DNA of 8,189 bases from an uncultured Oscillospiraceae bacterium (GCA_934635545.1 CAKTZN010000077.1:1-8189); one strand, 5' to 3'. Positions 1 through 6,770 are shown, counted from the first letter of the stretch. A program made the numbers and translations. Notes: generated by a model from the sequence alone, not told the origin.

Positions 1-112
1 ATTTGTGCAGGCAATCTAAGCCTTCTCCATCCACATCCAATTACATTGTTCGGTTTTCAGGGTGCAAGAAATTGCACTTGGTCGGCATGACGGAACACTG
101 CTGTGCTGACAA
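1..112 (+). other. rRNA operon spacer (23S-5S type)
   Basis: This stretch precedes the 5S gene and has no credible reading frame of its own. It carries a TTGTTCGGTTTTCAGGGTGC-like stretch around 47-66 of the kind common in Clostridia rRNA spacers. A small hairpin at 62-77 has 6-bp arms GTGCAA/TTGCAC closed by a GAAA tetraloop. I see no mature 23S 3' end, so the 23S gene, if present, ends upstream of the window. The assignment is by position and style. Confidence 0.6.
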
Positions 113-227
<115 letters not shown>

Positions 228-230
228 ACG

Positions 231-260
231 AAAGCCTGTGACGTTAGTCACAGGCTTTTG
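231..260 (+). terminator. Rho-independent terminator of the rRNA operon
   Basis: A perfect 12-bp stem has arms at 231-242 and 247-258 (core AAGCCTGTGAC / GTCACAGGCTT), a GTTA loop and a TTTT run at the 3' side. It begins three bases after the 5S end, as expected for an rRNA operon terminator. Confidence 0.93.
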
Positions 261-302
261 TCATATTCAAAAGTGCAGTAGAGTGGTGTTTTTATTTCGT
301 AG

Positions 303-324
303 GGCGCGATGCCCACATCGCGCC
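303..324. repeat. Short palindromic element (REP-like)
   Basis: A perfect inverted repeat of 9 bp (GGCGCGATG / CATCGCGCC) surrounds a CCCA loop and is preceded by CGTA at 298-301. It has no T-tract, so it is not a Rho-independent terminator. Short palindromes beginning GTAGGG are, in my recollection, recurrent intergenic elements in Oscillospiraceae genomes. Only one copy is present here, so the repeat status is inference. Confidence 0.5.
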
Positions 325-346
325 GTCGGAGATCAGACGGAATGGC

Positions 347-375
347 TTGCGTACCTCGCCAATCTTTGCTACAAT
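347..375 (+). promoter_or_regulatory. Predicted sigma-A promoter of the DUF6485-like gene
   Basis: A -35 box TTGCGT (347-352) and a -10 box TACAAT (370-375) are separated by 17 bp. The start codon follows 18 bp after the -10 box, which gives a very short leader. Confidence 0.65.
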
Positions 376-392
376 ATCGCTGGGGGTGATTT

Positions 393-650
393 ATGATGCC
401 TGATTACAGCAAGACCGGTTCCTCGACTGCGGAACAGGCGGTGCGGCTCTGTACCTGCACCAATGTCCGGTGCCCCAACCATCCCCGGAACCATGACCGG
501 GGCTGCACGCCCTGCATCCAGAAGAACCTGAGCCGCCATGAGATCCCGGCCTGCTTCTCCAACGTCTATCCGGATCATGAGAAAATGGAGGGCTATACCT
601 ACGAGGCGTTTGCCCGGTTCGTGCTGCGCCACGGGGAGACAACAGAATGA
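393..650 (+). CDS. Small cysteine-rich protein, DUF6485-like
   Basis: This encodes 85 residues. A compact cysteine-rich block spans residues 20-54: Cys20, Cys22 and Cys27, then the PNHPRNHDRG stretch, Cys38 and Cys41, and Cys54 in EIPACF. This CxCxxxxC ... CxxC ... C spacing with a terminal PACF is what I remember for the DUF6485 family, whose function is unknown. The pattern could bind zinc or an iron-sulfur cluster, but that is inference. There is no signal peptide or membrane segment, so it is probably cytoplasmic. A GGGGGTGA ribosome binding site (382-389) precedes two adjacent ATGs; the second (396) is an equally acceptable start. The gene has its own promoter and terminator and is therefore likely monocistronic. 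It sits between an rRNA operon and an oppositely oriented acetyltransferase gene, which gives no clue to its role. Confidence 0.82.
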   Translation: MMPDYSKTGSSTAEQAVRLCTCTNVRCPNHPRNHDRGCTPCIQKNLSRHEIPACFSNVYPDHEKMEGYTYEAFARFVLRHGETTE

Positions 651-682
651 AAAGCGGGAAGGCTGCGGCCTTCCCGTTTTTT
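651..682. terminator. Terminator between convergent genes
   Basis: A 9-bp perfect stem (655-663 with 668-676; GGGAAGG / CCTTCCC core) has a TGCG loop and TTTTTT at 677-682, directly after the stop codon of the Cys-rich gene. Upstream AAA (651-653) gives a shorter U-run on the opposite strand. It may therefore also end the convergent acetyltransferase transcript, whose stop codon is at 690. Confidence 0.88.
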
Positions 683-689
683 GCTGCGG

Positions 690-1322
690 TCAGAGGATCG
701 CCCGGATCTTCGACAGGTCGCCGCTGCACAGGGCATCCAGATTGCGGAAGATCTTCTCCGCGTCCCAATTCCACCACTGCAGCTCCAGCAGATAGGCGGT
801 CAGCTCCGGGTCAAACCGGGGGCGGATCACCCGGCAAGGGTTGCCCGCGGCGACGGTATAGGGCGGGATATGGCCAGACACCACGGAATTGGCCCCGATG
901 ATGGCCCCATCGCCGATGTGTACGCCGGGCAGCACCGTGACATGCTGGCCGATCCACACGTCATTGCCCACCACGGTGTCGCCCTTCAGGGGAAGCTGGG
1001 CCAGCGATGGCGTGCATTTCTCCCAGCCGTGGCCGAAAATGTTGAAGGGATAGGTGGAGGGGGAGGCCATCCGGTGGTTGGCGCCGTTCATGATGAACTC
1101 CACGCCCCGGCCGATGGCGCAGAATCTGCCGATGATGAGCCGGTCGCCGATGAAGTCATAGTGGTGGGTCACATGCTCCTGGAACCGCTCCGCGCCGTCC
1201 GGGTCGTCGTAATAGGTGTAATCCCCCACGAGGATGTTGGGGCGGGTGATGACGTTTTTGATGTACACCACCTGGCGGATGTTCTCGTTGGGATAGATGG
1301 CGTTGGGATCCGGGCCGAACAT
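690..1322 (-). CDS. Vat/CatB-family xenobiotic O-acetyltransferase
   Basis: This 210-residue enzyme belongs to the left-handed beta-helix (hexapeptide repeat) xenobiotic acetyltransferases. These are cytoplasmic trimers that move an acetyl group from acetyl-CoA to a hydroxyl on a drug such as streptogramin A or chloramphenicol. The block IMNGANHRM at residues 77-85 holds the presumed catalytic His83, matching His82 of Vat(D). It is followed by STYPFNIFGHGWEK, then hexapeptide turns (IIGRFCAIG, VVGNDVWIGQHVTVLPGVHI, GDGAIIGANSVV) and the C-terminal FDPELTAYLLELQWWNW block. Its length is close to Vat(D). The reading frame stays open upstream through tetR, but the start chosen here has AGGAGG (1330-1335, read on the minus strand) seven bases before the ATG and a promoter behind it. 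Streptogramin A resistance is plausible but unproven; many chromosomal homologues have unknown substrates. It diverges from the tetR gene. Confidence 0.9.
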   Translation of the reverse strand: MFGPDPNAIYPNENIRQVVYIKNVITRPNILVGDYTYYDDPDGAERFQEHVTHHYDFIGDRLIIGRFCAIGRGVEFIMNGANHRMASPSTYPFNIFGHGWEKCTPSLAQLPLKGDTVVGNDVWIGQHVTVLPGVHIGDGAIIGANSVVSGHIPPYTVAAGNPCRVIRPRFDPELTAYLLELQWWNWDAEKIFRNLDALCSGDLSKIRAIL

Positions 1323-1353
1323 GGCGGCACCTCCTGTCGTTTTTGTATGCTTT

Positions 1354-1382
1354 ATTGTATCAGCTTCGCCGCGGCGGCGCAA
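1354..1382 (-). promoter_or_regulatory. Predicted promoter of the acetyltransferase gene
   Basis: Read on the minus strand, TTGCGC (1382-1377) and TACAAT (1359-1354) are separated by 17 bp. A 10-bp palindrome CGCCGCGGCG (1367-1376) lies in the spacer. The predicted start site is about 25 bases before the start codon. Confidence 0.6.
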
Positions 1383-1412
1383 GGGTGGGCGGAAGAATTT
1401 GTCGAAAGGGGC

Positions 1413-1441
1413 TTGACAAACGGGAAAGGGCTGGCTATAAT
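1413..1441 (+). promoter_or_regulatory. Consensus sigma-A promoter of the tetR gene
   Basis: A perfect -35 box TTGACA (1413-1418) and a perfect -10 box TATAAT (1436-1441) have the ideal 17-bp spacer. A promoter this strong is expected to be held down by a repressor, and a palindrome overlaps its start site. Confidence 0.9.
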
Positions 1442-1459
1442 TCATAACGCAGTTATGAA
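1441..1459. promoter_or_regulatory. Predicted TetR operator
   Basis: A perfect 8-bp inverted repeat TTCATAAC-GCA-GTTATGAA begins on the last base of the -10 box and covers the transcription start. A second, wider inverted repeat TAACGC (1445-1450) / GCGTTA (1463-1468) is nested with it. The position is classic for steric autorepression by the TetR protein encoded just downstream. Confidence 0.75.
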
Positions 1460-1487
1460 ACGGCGTTACAGATAAAGGAGCGGCACA

Positions 1488-2111
1488 ATGGCAAAGCAGA
1501 TCGAAGGCGTTTCCCAGCGGATATTGGACTGCGCCAGGGCGGAGTTCCTGGACAAGGGGTACACGGACGCCTCGCTGCGCAGCATCGCGGCGGCGGCCAA
1601 TACCAGCACCAACTCCATCTATGTGCGCTTCGGCGACAAGGAGGGGCTGTTTTCCGCCATCGTGGAGCCGGTGCTCAACGAGATGACGGAGCGGTTCCTG
1701 AAGATCCAGGAGGAATTCCACCGCATGGAGCGGACGGCCCAGGCGGCCCACATGGCGGAGTACGCCGACGGCGGCACCATGGAGCTGGTGAACTATATGT
1801 ACGACCACCTGGACGAATTCCGCCTGCTGCTGGACGCCTCCTACGGCACGCGGTTCCACAACTTCGTGGACGCGCTGGTGGGCATCGAGGTGGAATACAC
1901 CTACAAGTACATGGAGACGGTGGGCTATCCCACCCGGCTGGGGGATGCCACCACGGAGAAGCTGCTGCACATCGTCACCACCTCCCGGTTCGAGAGCATC
2001 TTCGAGGTCATCCGCCACGGCATGAGCCGGGAGGAGGCCGCCGAGTATATCGACCTGCTGAGCCGGTATCACCGCACCGGATTCTTCGCGGTGTTCACGC
2101 CTCAGTCATAA
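1488..2111 (+). CDS. TetR/AcrR-family transcriptional regulator
   Basis: This 207-residue DNA-binding repressor has an N-terminal helix-turn-helix at about residues 10-56. The pattern is RILDCARAEFLDKGYTDASL, then SIAAAANTS as the first helices, TNSIYVRF as recognition helix and turn, and DKEGLFSAI. The remaining 150 residues are the helical ligand-binding and dimerisation domain, which gives no clue to the ligand. The start is set by AAAGGAG (1474-1480) seven bases before the ATG. A perfect-consensus promoter with a palindromic operator lies directly upstream, so the protein probably represses itself. The ABC pair starts 78 bases after its stop on the same strand, with only a small hairpin between, so read-through into the transporters is likely. 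It may also influence the divergent acetyltransferase, although the operator is about 60 bp from that promoter. Confidence 0.93.
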   Translation: MAKQIEGVSQRILDCARAEFLDKGYTDASLRSIAAAANTSTNSIYVRFGDKEGLFSAIVEPVLNEMTERFLKIQEEFHRMERTAQAAHMAEYADGGTMELVNYMYDHLDEFRLLLDASYGTRFHNFVDALVGIEVEYTYKYMETVGYPTRLGDATTEKLLHIVTTSRFESIFEVIRHGMSREEAAEYIDLLSRYHRTGFFAVFTPQS

Positions 2112-2121
2112 CGTCAGGCAG

Positions 2122-2142
2122 GCTGCCGGAAACGGCAGCTTT
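2122..2142 (+). terminator. Small hairpin between tetR and the ABC pair, possible attenuator
   Basis: A perfect 7-bp stem GCTGCCG / CGGCAGC closed by a GAAA tetraloop is followed by only three T residues and then CC. That is too weak for an efficient terminator, so partial termination or an mRNA processing or stability role seems more likely. Confidence 0.5.
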
Positions 2143-2155
2143 CCATAAAACCATA

Positions 2156-2173
2156 AGTTAGCAAGCGCTAATC
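2156..2173. promoter_or_regulatory. Palindromic operator upstream of the ABC pair (copy 1)
   Basis: The inverted repeat TTAGC-AAGC-GCTAA (2158-2171) lies immediately before the AAAAGGAGG ribosome binding site of the first ABC gene. Over 18 bp it matches the palindrome in the araC/ECF intergenic region at 14 positions (shared pattern GTTAGCAANCNCTAANC). I find no convincing -35/-10 pair just upstream, so transcription here may need an activator or come through from tetR. Confidence 0.6.
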
Positions 2174-2189
2174 AAAAGGAGGAATCCAC

Positions 2190-3932
2190 ATGGAAAAGCA
2201 AAGCCCTGCCCAGCGGATCTGGGAGCTGGGCGCGGCGCAGCACGGCAGGCTGATCACGGCGGTGATCCTGGCCGTGGTGGGCGTGGTGTGCGGCATGGTG
2301 CCGTATTTCGCGGCGGCCAGGATCATTGCCCTGCTGCTGGCGGGAGAGCGGGCCCTGTCCGCCTATACCGTCTGGCTGCTGGCGGCGCTGGGCGGCTATC
2401 TGGCCCGGACGGTGCTGTATAACGGCGCGCTGGGCCTGTCCCACAAGGCCACCTTCGACATTCTGAAGACCATCCGGCAGCGGCTGCTGGCCAAGCTGCC
2501 CCGGCTGCCCCTGGGCACGGTGATGGACACCTCCAGCGGCAAGCTGAAGCAGATCATCGTGGATCAGGTGGACAGCATGGAGACCACCCTGGCCCACCTG
2601 TTCCCGGAGATGACGGCCAACATCGTGGCTCCGGTGCTGACGCTGGTGTATCTGTTCGTGCTGGACTGGCGGCTGGCGCTGCTGTCGCTGGCAGTGTTCC
2701 CCATCGCCTTCTTCTTCATGATGATGGTCATGGGCGGCTATGCCAAGGATTATGCCGGCGCGGTGCAGGCCACCAATGAGATGAGCGGCGCCATGATCGA
2801 GTACATCCACGGCATCGAGGTCATCAAGGCCTTCAACCAGGGCAAGAAGTCCTATACCCGCCTGGTGGATAAGGTGAAGGCCAACGCCCAGTACTACTTC
2901 GACTGGATGCGCCGCAGCCAGTTGGGCATGTCCATGGCCTACGCCTTCTTCCCGGCGCAGATGCTGACGGTGCTGCCCCTGGGCTGGGTGTTTTACAGCC
3001 ACGGCACGCTGACCGTCGAGACCTTCATCACCGTGATCATCCTGTCCCTGGGCATGTCCGCCCCTATTGTGGCGGCCTTCAACTTCGTGGACACCCTGGC
3101 CCAGGTGGGCACTACCGTGGCCCAGGTGGACGAGATCCTGAAGGCCGAGGAGCAGCAGCACGCCGCGGTGCCTGTGACCTTCACCGGCCACGATATCCAG
3201 GTGCGGGATGTGTCCTTCGGCTACCATGACGACAAGGAGATCCTCCACCACGTCAGCCTGACCATCCCCCAGGACGGCATGACCGCCCTGGTCGGCCCCT
3301 CCGGCAGCGGAAAGTCCACCCTGGCCAAGCTGATCGCGGGCTTCTGGGACGTGAAGAGCGGCGCCATCACCATGGGCGGCCACGATCTGAAGGACATCCC
3401 TCTGACCCAGCTCTACGATCAGGTGGCCTTCGTATCCCAGGAGAACTACCTGTTTGACGACACCGTGCGGGAGAACATCCGCATGGGCCGCCGCACCGCC
3501 ACCGACGCCGAGGTGGAGGCCGCCGCCCATGCCGCCGGGTGCGACAGCTTCATCGGCGGCCTGGAGAAGGGCTATGACACCCTGGTGGGCGGCGGAGGCG
3601 CGCACCTGTCCGGCGGTGAGCGGCAGCGCATCTCCATCGCCCGGGCCATGCTGAAGGACGCGCCCGTCATCGTGCTGGACGAGGCCACCGCCTATATCGA
3701 CCCGGAGAACGAGGCGGTGATCCAGCGGGCCGTGGCCCGGCTGGTGGCCCACAAGACGGTGATCGTCATCGCCCACCGCCTGTCCACCATCACCGGCGCG
3801 GACAACATTGCCGTGGTGCGGGACGGACAGATCGCCGCCCAGGGCACCCACCAGCAGCTTCTGGAGAGCTGCCCGCTGTATCAGGAAATGTGGCAGGCCC
3901 ATATGGGCGCAAAGGATGGTGAGACGGCATGA
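2190..3932 (+). CDS. ABC half-transporter, fused permease and ATPase (first of pair)
   Basis: This encodes 580 residues. The N-terminal 310 or so form a six-helix membrane domain of the exporter-type (type IV) fold, with hydrophobic segments near residues 22-50, 58-78, 140-180, 250-270 and 275-297. The C-terminal ATPase domain is complete: A-loop Tyr345, Walker A GPSGSGKST at 369-377, Q-loop Gln417, signature LSGGERQ at 473-479, Walker B VIVLDE with catalytic Glu498, and switch His529. The start follows AAAAGGAGG (2174-2182) with seven bases spacing. Its stop overlaps the start of the second half-transporter, so the two almost surely form a heterodimer in the cytoplasmic membrane. The domain style recalls YbtP/YbtQ, IrtAB and the streptococcal SiaDE-type pairs, some of which import metal chelates despite the exporter fold. 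That similarity is from memory. Drug or peptide export remains possible. Confidence 0.93.
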   Translation: MEKQSPAQRIWELGAAQHGRLITAVILAVVGVVCGMVPYFAAARIIALLLAGERALSAYTVWLLAALGGYLARTVLYNGALGLSHKATFDILKTIRQRLLAKLPRLPLGTVMDTSSGKLKQIIVDQVDSMETTLAHLFPEMTANIVAPVLTLVYLFVLDWRLALLSLAVFPIAFFFMMMVMGGYAKDYAGAVQATNEMSGAMIEYIHGIEVIKAFNQGKKSYTRLVDKVKANAQYYFDWMRRSQLGMSMAYAFFPAQMLTVLPLGWVFYSHGTLTVETFITVIILSLGMSAPIVAAFNFVDTLAQVGTTVAQVDEILKAEEQQHAAVPVTFTGHDIQVRDVSFGYHDDKEILHHVSLTIPQDGMTALVGPSGSGKSTLAKLIAGFWDVKSGAITMGGHDLKDIPLTQLYDQVAFVSQENYLFDDTVRENIRMGRRTATDAEVEAAAHAAGCDSFIGGLEKGYDTLVGGGGAHLSGGERQRISIARAMLKDAPVIVLDEATAYIDPENEAVIQRAVARLVAHKTVIVIAHRLSTITGADNIAVVRDGQIAAQGTHQQLLESCPLYQEMWQAHMGAKDGETA

Positions 3933-5659
3933 TCGAGACCTTCAAGAAGATCTGGCAGTTTGCCGGAGATGAGAGAAAGAATATCAACAAGTCTGTTTGG
4001 GTCAGCTTCCTGACCGCCGTTTTGCAGATGTTCCAGGTGGGCGCCATCTATCTGGTGGTGCGGGCCCTGACCCAGGGCGCGCAGGGCGGCCGGACGGCCT
4101 GGCTGGCGCTGATCTTCGAGCTGATCAGCATTTTCGGCAGCGCCGTTACCGCCAGCACCTCCAAGATGTACCAGACCCACGCGGGCTACTTCATGGCGGC
4201 TGACCGCCGCATCGCCATCGCCGACCGGATGAAGAGCGTGCCCATGGGCTTCTTCAACGCCAACAGCCTGGGCCAGGTGTCCGGCGTGTGCACCACCGTG
4301 GTCAGCACCATCGAGACCATGGTGCCCATGGTGCTGGTGAACATCCTCAGCGGCCTGATCACCACGGCGGTGTTCACCGTCGTGATCCTAGTCTTCGACT
4401 GGCGCATCGGCCTCATCGCCCTGGGCGGCATCGCCCTGTACCTGCTGGTGGTGTCCGCCATGGAGAGAAAGTCCGCCGCCATCGCCGACGACACCCAGAA
4501 GTCCCAGACTACCCTTATCGAGGCGGTGCTGGAGACGGTGCAGGGCATGAGCGTCATCAAATCCTTCAACCTGACCGGCAAGGGCGACAAGAAGCTGCAG
4601 GACGCCCTGGAGTATCACCGCCGCAGCAATCTGCAGGTGGAGCACGTCATGACCCCCTATACCGCCGCCCAGGAGGCGGTGCTGCAGATCGCCGGTGTGG
4701 CCATGATGCTCACCGCTGTGGCGCTGTGGATCGGCGGCAGCATGACGCTGGCCAACGCCCTGATGACGCTGGTGGTGTCCTTCCTGGTGTTCAGCCAGGT
4801 GAAGCTGTTCGGCATGGGCGTGTCCATGCTGCGGCTGGCCGCCGCGGCCATTGATCGCACGGAGGAGACGGAGCGGATGCCCCGGATGGACGAGAACGGC
4901 AGGGCCGTTACCCCCGCCAGCCACGACATCGCCTTTGACCACGTCAGCTTTTCCTATGAGCACAAGCCCATCCTCCGCGACGTCACCGTGACGCTGCCCG
5001 ATAAAACCACCACCGCCATCGTCGGCCCCTCCGGCAGCGGCAAGACCACCCTCTGCAATCTGGTGGCCCGCTTCTGGGACGTGGACAGCGGCAGCGTGAG
5101 GATCGGCGGCACGGACGTGCGGGACTACACCCTGGCCTCGCTGATGGATCAGATCAGCATGGTGTTCCAGAACGTGTACCTCTTCGCCGATACCATCGAG
5201 AACAATATCAAGTTCGGCTGCCCCGACGCCACCCATGAGCAGGTGGTGGCCGCGGCGAAGAAGGCCTGCTGCGACGATTTCATCGAGGCGCTGCCTGATG
5301 GCTATCAGACCGTCATCGGCGAGGGCGGCGCGTCCCTGTCCGGCGGCGAGAAGCAGCGGATCTCCATCGCCCGGGCCATGCTGAAGGACGCCCCCATCAT
5401 CATTCTGGACGAGGCCACCGCCAACGTGGATCCGGAGAATGAGGACCGCCTGCAGAAGGCCATCGAGGCCCTGACCCACGAGAAGACCGTCATCATGATC
5501 GCTCACCGGCTGAAGACCGTCCGGGGCGCGGATCAGATCCTGGTGCTGGACGGCGGCCGCATCGTCCAGCAGGGCAGACATGAGGAGCTGATCCGTCAGA
5601 GCGGCATCTATGCCGATTTCGTCACCGGCAAGCGGGAGACCACCGGCTGGAAGCTGTAA
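3929..5659 (+). CDS. ABC half-transporter, fused permease and ATPase (second of pair)
   Basis: This encodes 576 residues with the same architecture as its upstream partner. Membrane helices occupy roughly residues 22-45, 55-75, 128-176 and 245-295, and the ATPase domain fills the rest. Walker A is GPSGSGKTT at 366-374, the Q-loop is Gln414, the signature is LSGGEKQ at 470-476, Walker B is IIILDE with Glu495, and the switch is His526. Both halves therefore keep a canonical catalytic site, unlike heterodimers with one degenerate site. The ATG overlaps the previous stop as ATGA, and only a weak AAAGGA lies upstream at 3911-3916, so translation is probably coupled. The gene ends just before a strong terminator facing the convergent araC gene. 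The substrate cannot be read from the sequence. The araC and ECF neighbours suggest iron, heme or metallophore transport. Confidence 0.93.
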   Translation: MIETFKKIWQFAGDERKNINKSVWVSFLTAVLQMFQVGAIYLVVRALTQGAQGGRTAWLALIFELISIFGSAVTASTSKMYQTHAGYFMAADRRIAIADRMKSVPMGFFNANSLGQVSGVCTTVVSTIETMVPMVLVNILSGLITTAVFTVVILVFDWRIGLIALGGIALYLLVVSAMERKSAAIADDTQKSQTTLIEAVLETVQGMSVIKSFNLTGKGDKKLQDALEYHRRSNLQVEHVMTPYTAAQEAVLQIAGVAMMLTAVALWIGGSMTLANALMTLVVSFLVFSQVKLFGMGVSMLRLAAAAIDRTEETERMPRMDENGRAVTPASHDIAFDHVSFSYEHKPILRDVTVTLPDKTTTAIVGPSGSGKTTLCNLVARFWDVDSGSVRIGGTDVRDYTLASLMDQISMVFQNVYLFADTIENNIKFGCPDATHEQVVAAAKKACCDDFIEALPDGYQTVIGEGGASLSGGEKQRISIARAMLKDAPIIILDEATANVDPENEDRLQKAIEALTHEKTVIMIAHRLKTVRGADQILVLDGGRIVQQGRHEELIRQSGIYADFVTGKRETTGWKL

Positions 5660-5671
5660 ATTTCCGGAACA

Positions 5672-5714
5672 AGCATAAAAAAACACGGAGCAGCGCTCCG
5701 TGTTTTTTTATGCT
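5672..5714. terminator. Bidirectional terminator between ABC pair and araC
   Basis: A perfect inverted repeat has 20-bp arms (5672-5691 and 5695-5714) around a 3-base loop. The GC core CACGGAGC / GCTCCGTG is flanked by seven A residues on one side and seven T residues on the other, so it works on both strands. Its right arm contains the stop and penultimate codon of the convergent AraC gene. Confidence 0.95.
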
Positions 5715-6679
5715 CTTTTGGCCAGCTTCCGGTATTCGTTGGGCAGCAGCCCCGTGCTCTTCCGGAACAGCTCAGCAAACCGGCTGGAGGTGGTGTAGCC
5801 GATCATCTGGGCGATCTGGCCCATGGTGAAGTCCGTGTCGATCAGCAGGTGCTCCGCCTGGCTCATGCGGCGGCCCTGGATGTACTGGGTGACGCTGCAC
5901 CCCAACTGCCGCTTGAAGCAGCTTTTCAGCTTGCTCTCGCTCATGCAGGCGATGCTGGCCAGCCGCTCCAGGGGGATGTCGAAGGCGTAGTGGTCGGCGA
6001 TGTAGCTGACCACGTTCTGCAGCCCCGCCATATCCTGCGCCGACAGGGGCCGCTCGTGCCGCTGGCTCTGCCGCTTCCAGGCGTCCACCACCAGGGCGAT
6101 GGCCTCCGTCACCTTGGCCTCGTAAAACAGCGCCACGGCCATGCCCTCGCCCCGGTAGTTCTCGATCTCGAACAGCAGCCTGGACATGGCGGGAAAGTCC
6201 GCCGCCTGATCCACGCTCTGAAAGGCGGCGGGCAGGTCGAAGTAGTCGTCGGGGTACTGCTTTTTCAGAAAGTCCTCGTAGTAGGCCGGCAGGATCTCAA
6301 TGCCCACCGCGTGGATGGGGATCCGCTTGTGGATCAGCGCCCGGTACCGCTGCCTGCCGCCCACGATGGTCTGGATATCCCCCGCCGACAGGCGGCGGTA
6401 GGGGTTCAGCTCCTCGCCGGAGATGGAGTCGTACCGCTGGATGCTGATGCACTCGGGGATGTCCATGTCCAGGCAGCAGTCCTCGTGAAAATAAAAATCG
6501 TGGATCTTGATGTCAAACAGCTCCTGCTTGGCATACAGCCAGTAGTAGCCGCCGCCGATGGCGGGCGCGATCTCCCAGCAGCTTCCCGCCCGGCTGAACT
6601 GGGCGGGGCAGGGGACAGGCCGGAAGTGATTCTGCGCCAGCATGGGATGATAGTAGTCCGTCAGGATCTTGCTTTCCAT
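5708..6679 (-). CDS. AraC-family transcriptional regulator
   Basis: This encodes 323 residues. The C-terminal hundred residues (about 218-320) are a typical double helix-turn-helix. The first is around FDIPLERLASIACMSESKLK, and the second around FTMGQIAQMIGYTTSSRFAE, followed by the conserved FRKSTGLLPNEYRK. The N-terminal 200 residues form a sensing domain I cannot assign to a ligand; it holds Cys68, Cys69 and Cys77. The frame is open further upstream to 6835, but that would run through the promoter. The start here has AAGGAG (6689-6684, minus strand) four bases before the ATG. The gene is convergent with the ABC pair and divergent from the ECF operon, the arrangement expected of their regulator. 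YbtA, which controls the ybtPQ genes for siderophore uptake, is a useful parallel for an AraC protein beside such an ABC pair. Confidence 0.92.
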   Translation of the reverse strand: MESKILTDYYHPMLAQNHFRPVPCPAQFSRAGSCWEIAPAIGGGYYWLYAKQELFDIKIHDFYFHEDCCLDMDIPECISIQRYDSISGEELNPYRRLSAGDIQTIVGGRQRYRALIHKRIPIHAVGIEILPAYYEDFLKKQYPDDYFDLPAAFQSVDQAADFPAMSRLLFEIENYRGEGMAVALFYEAKVTEAIALVVDAWKRQSQRHERPLSAQDMAGLQNVVSYIADHYAFDIPLERLASIACMSESKLKSCFKRQLGCSVTQYIQGRRMSQAEHLLIDTDFTMGQIAQMIGYTTSSRFAELFRKSTGLLPNEYRKLAKRA

Positions 6680-6687
6680 AGTGCTCC

Positions 6688-6718
6688 TTGCAACGATCAG
6701 ACAATTCTTTGCAACGAT
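6688..6718. repeat. Tandem direct repeats, candidate AraC binding site
   Basis: TTGCAACGAT occurs at 6688-6697 and again at 6709-6718, exactly 21 bp apart (two helical turns), each followed by a YRGAC. Direct repeats spaced by whole helical turns are typical of AraC-family sites. The proximal copy overlaps the araC ribosome binding site by two bases. The pair lies 24-54 bp before the predicted -35 box of the ECF operon. Confidence 0.6.
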
Positions 6719-6741
6719 TGGACGGCCTTTGCCGCCGGAGG

Positions 6742-6770
6742 TTGCGCAAGCTGTCATAGTGTGGTATTTT
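6742..6770 (+). promoter_or_regulatory. Predicted promoter of the ECF operon
   Basis: TTGCGC (6742-6747) and TATTTT (6765-6770) have a 17-bp spacer, which predicts a start near 6777. The -35 box is part of an 8-bp palindrome TTGCGCAA. The boxes are imperfect, which suits an activated promoter. An alternative is TTGGTT (6776-6781) with TATAGC (6800-6805) and an 18-bp spacer. Confidence 0.45.

Noticed and set aside
681..1475. 264-codon plus-strand frame opposite the acetyltransferase
   Set aside because: It is the shadow of the acetyltransferase. It is rich in His, Gly and Val, resembles no known family, and runs into the tetR promoter.
1323..2072. N-terminal extension of the acetyltransferase frame through the intergenic region and tetR
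   Set aside because: The extension is antisense to a well-supported TetR gene and crosses both promoters. The internal ATG has an ideal AGGAGG and gives the family's normal length.
2172..3902. 576-codon open frame antisense to the first ABC gene
   Set aside because: It is rich in His, Gly and Gln with no domain logic. It mirrors a GC-rich coding strand with strong third-position bias, while the sense frame has every ABC motif.
4388..5686. 432-codon open frame antisense to the second ABC gene
   Set aside because: It has the same low-complexity His/Gly/Ala composition and no ribosome binding site, and the sense strand is a certain ABC transporter.
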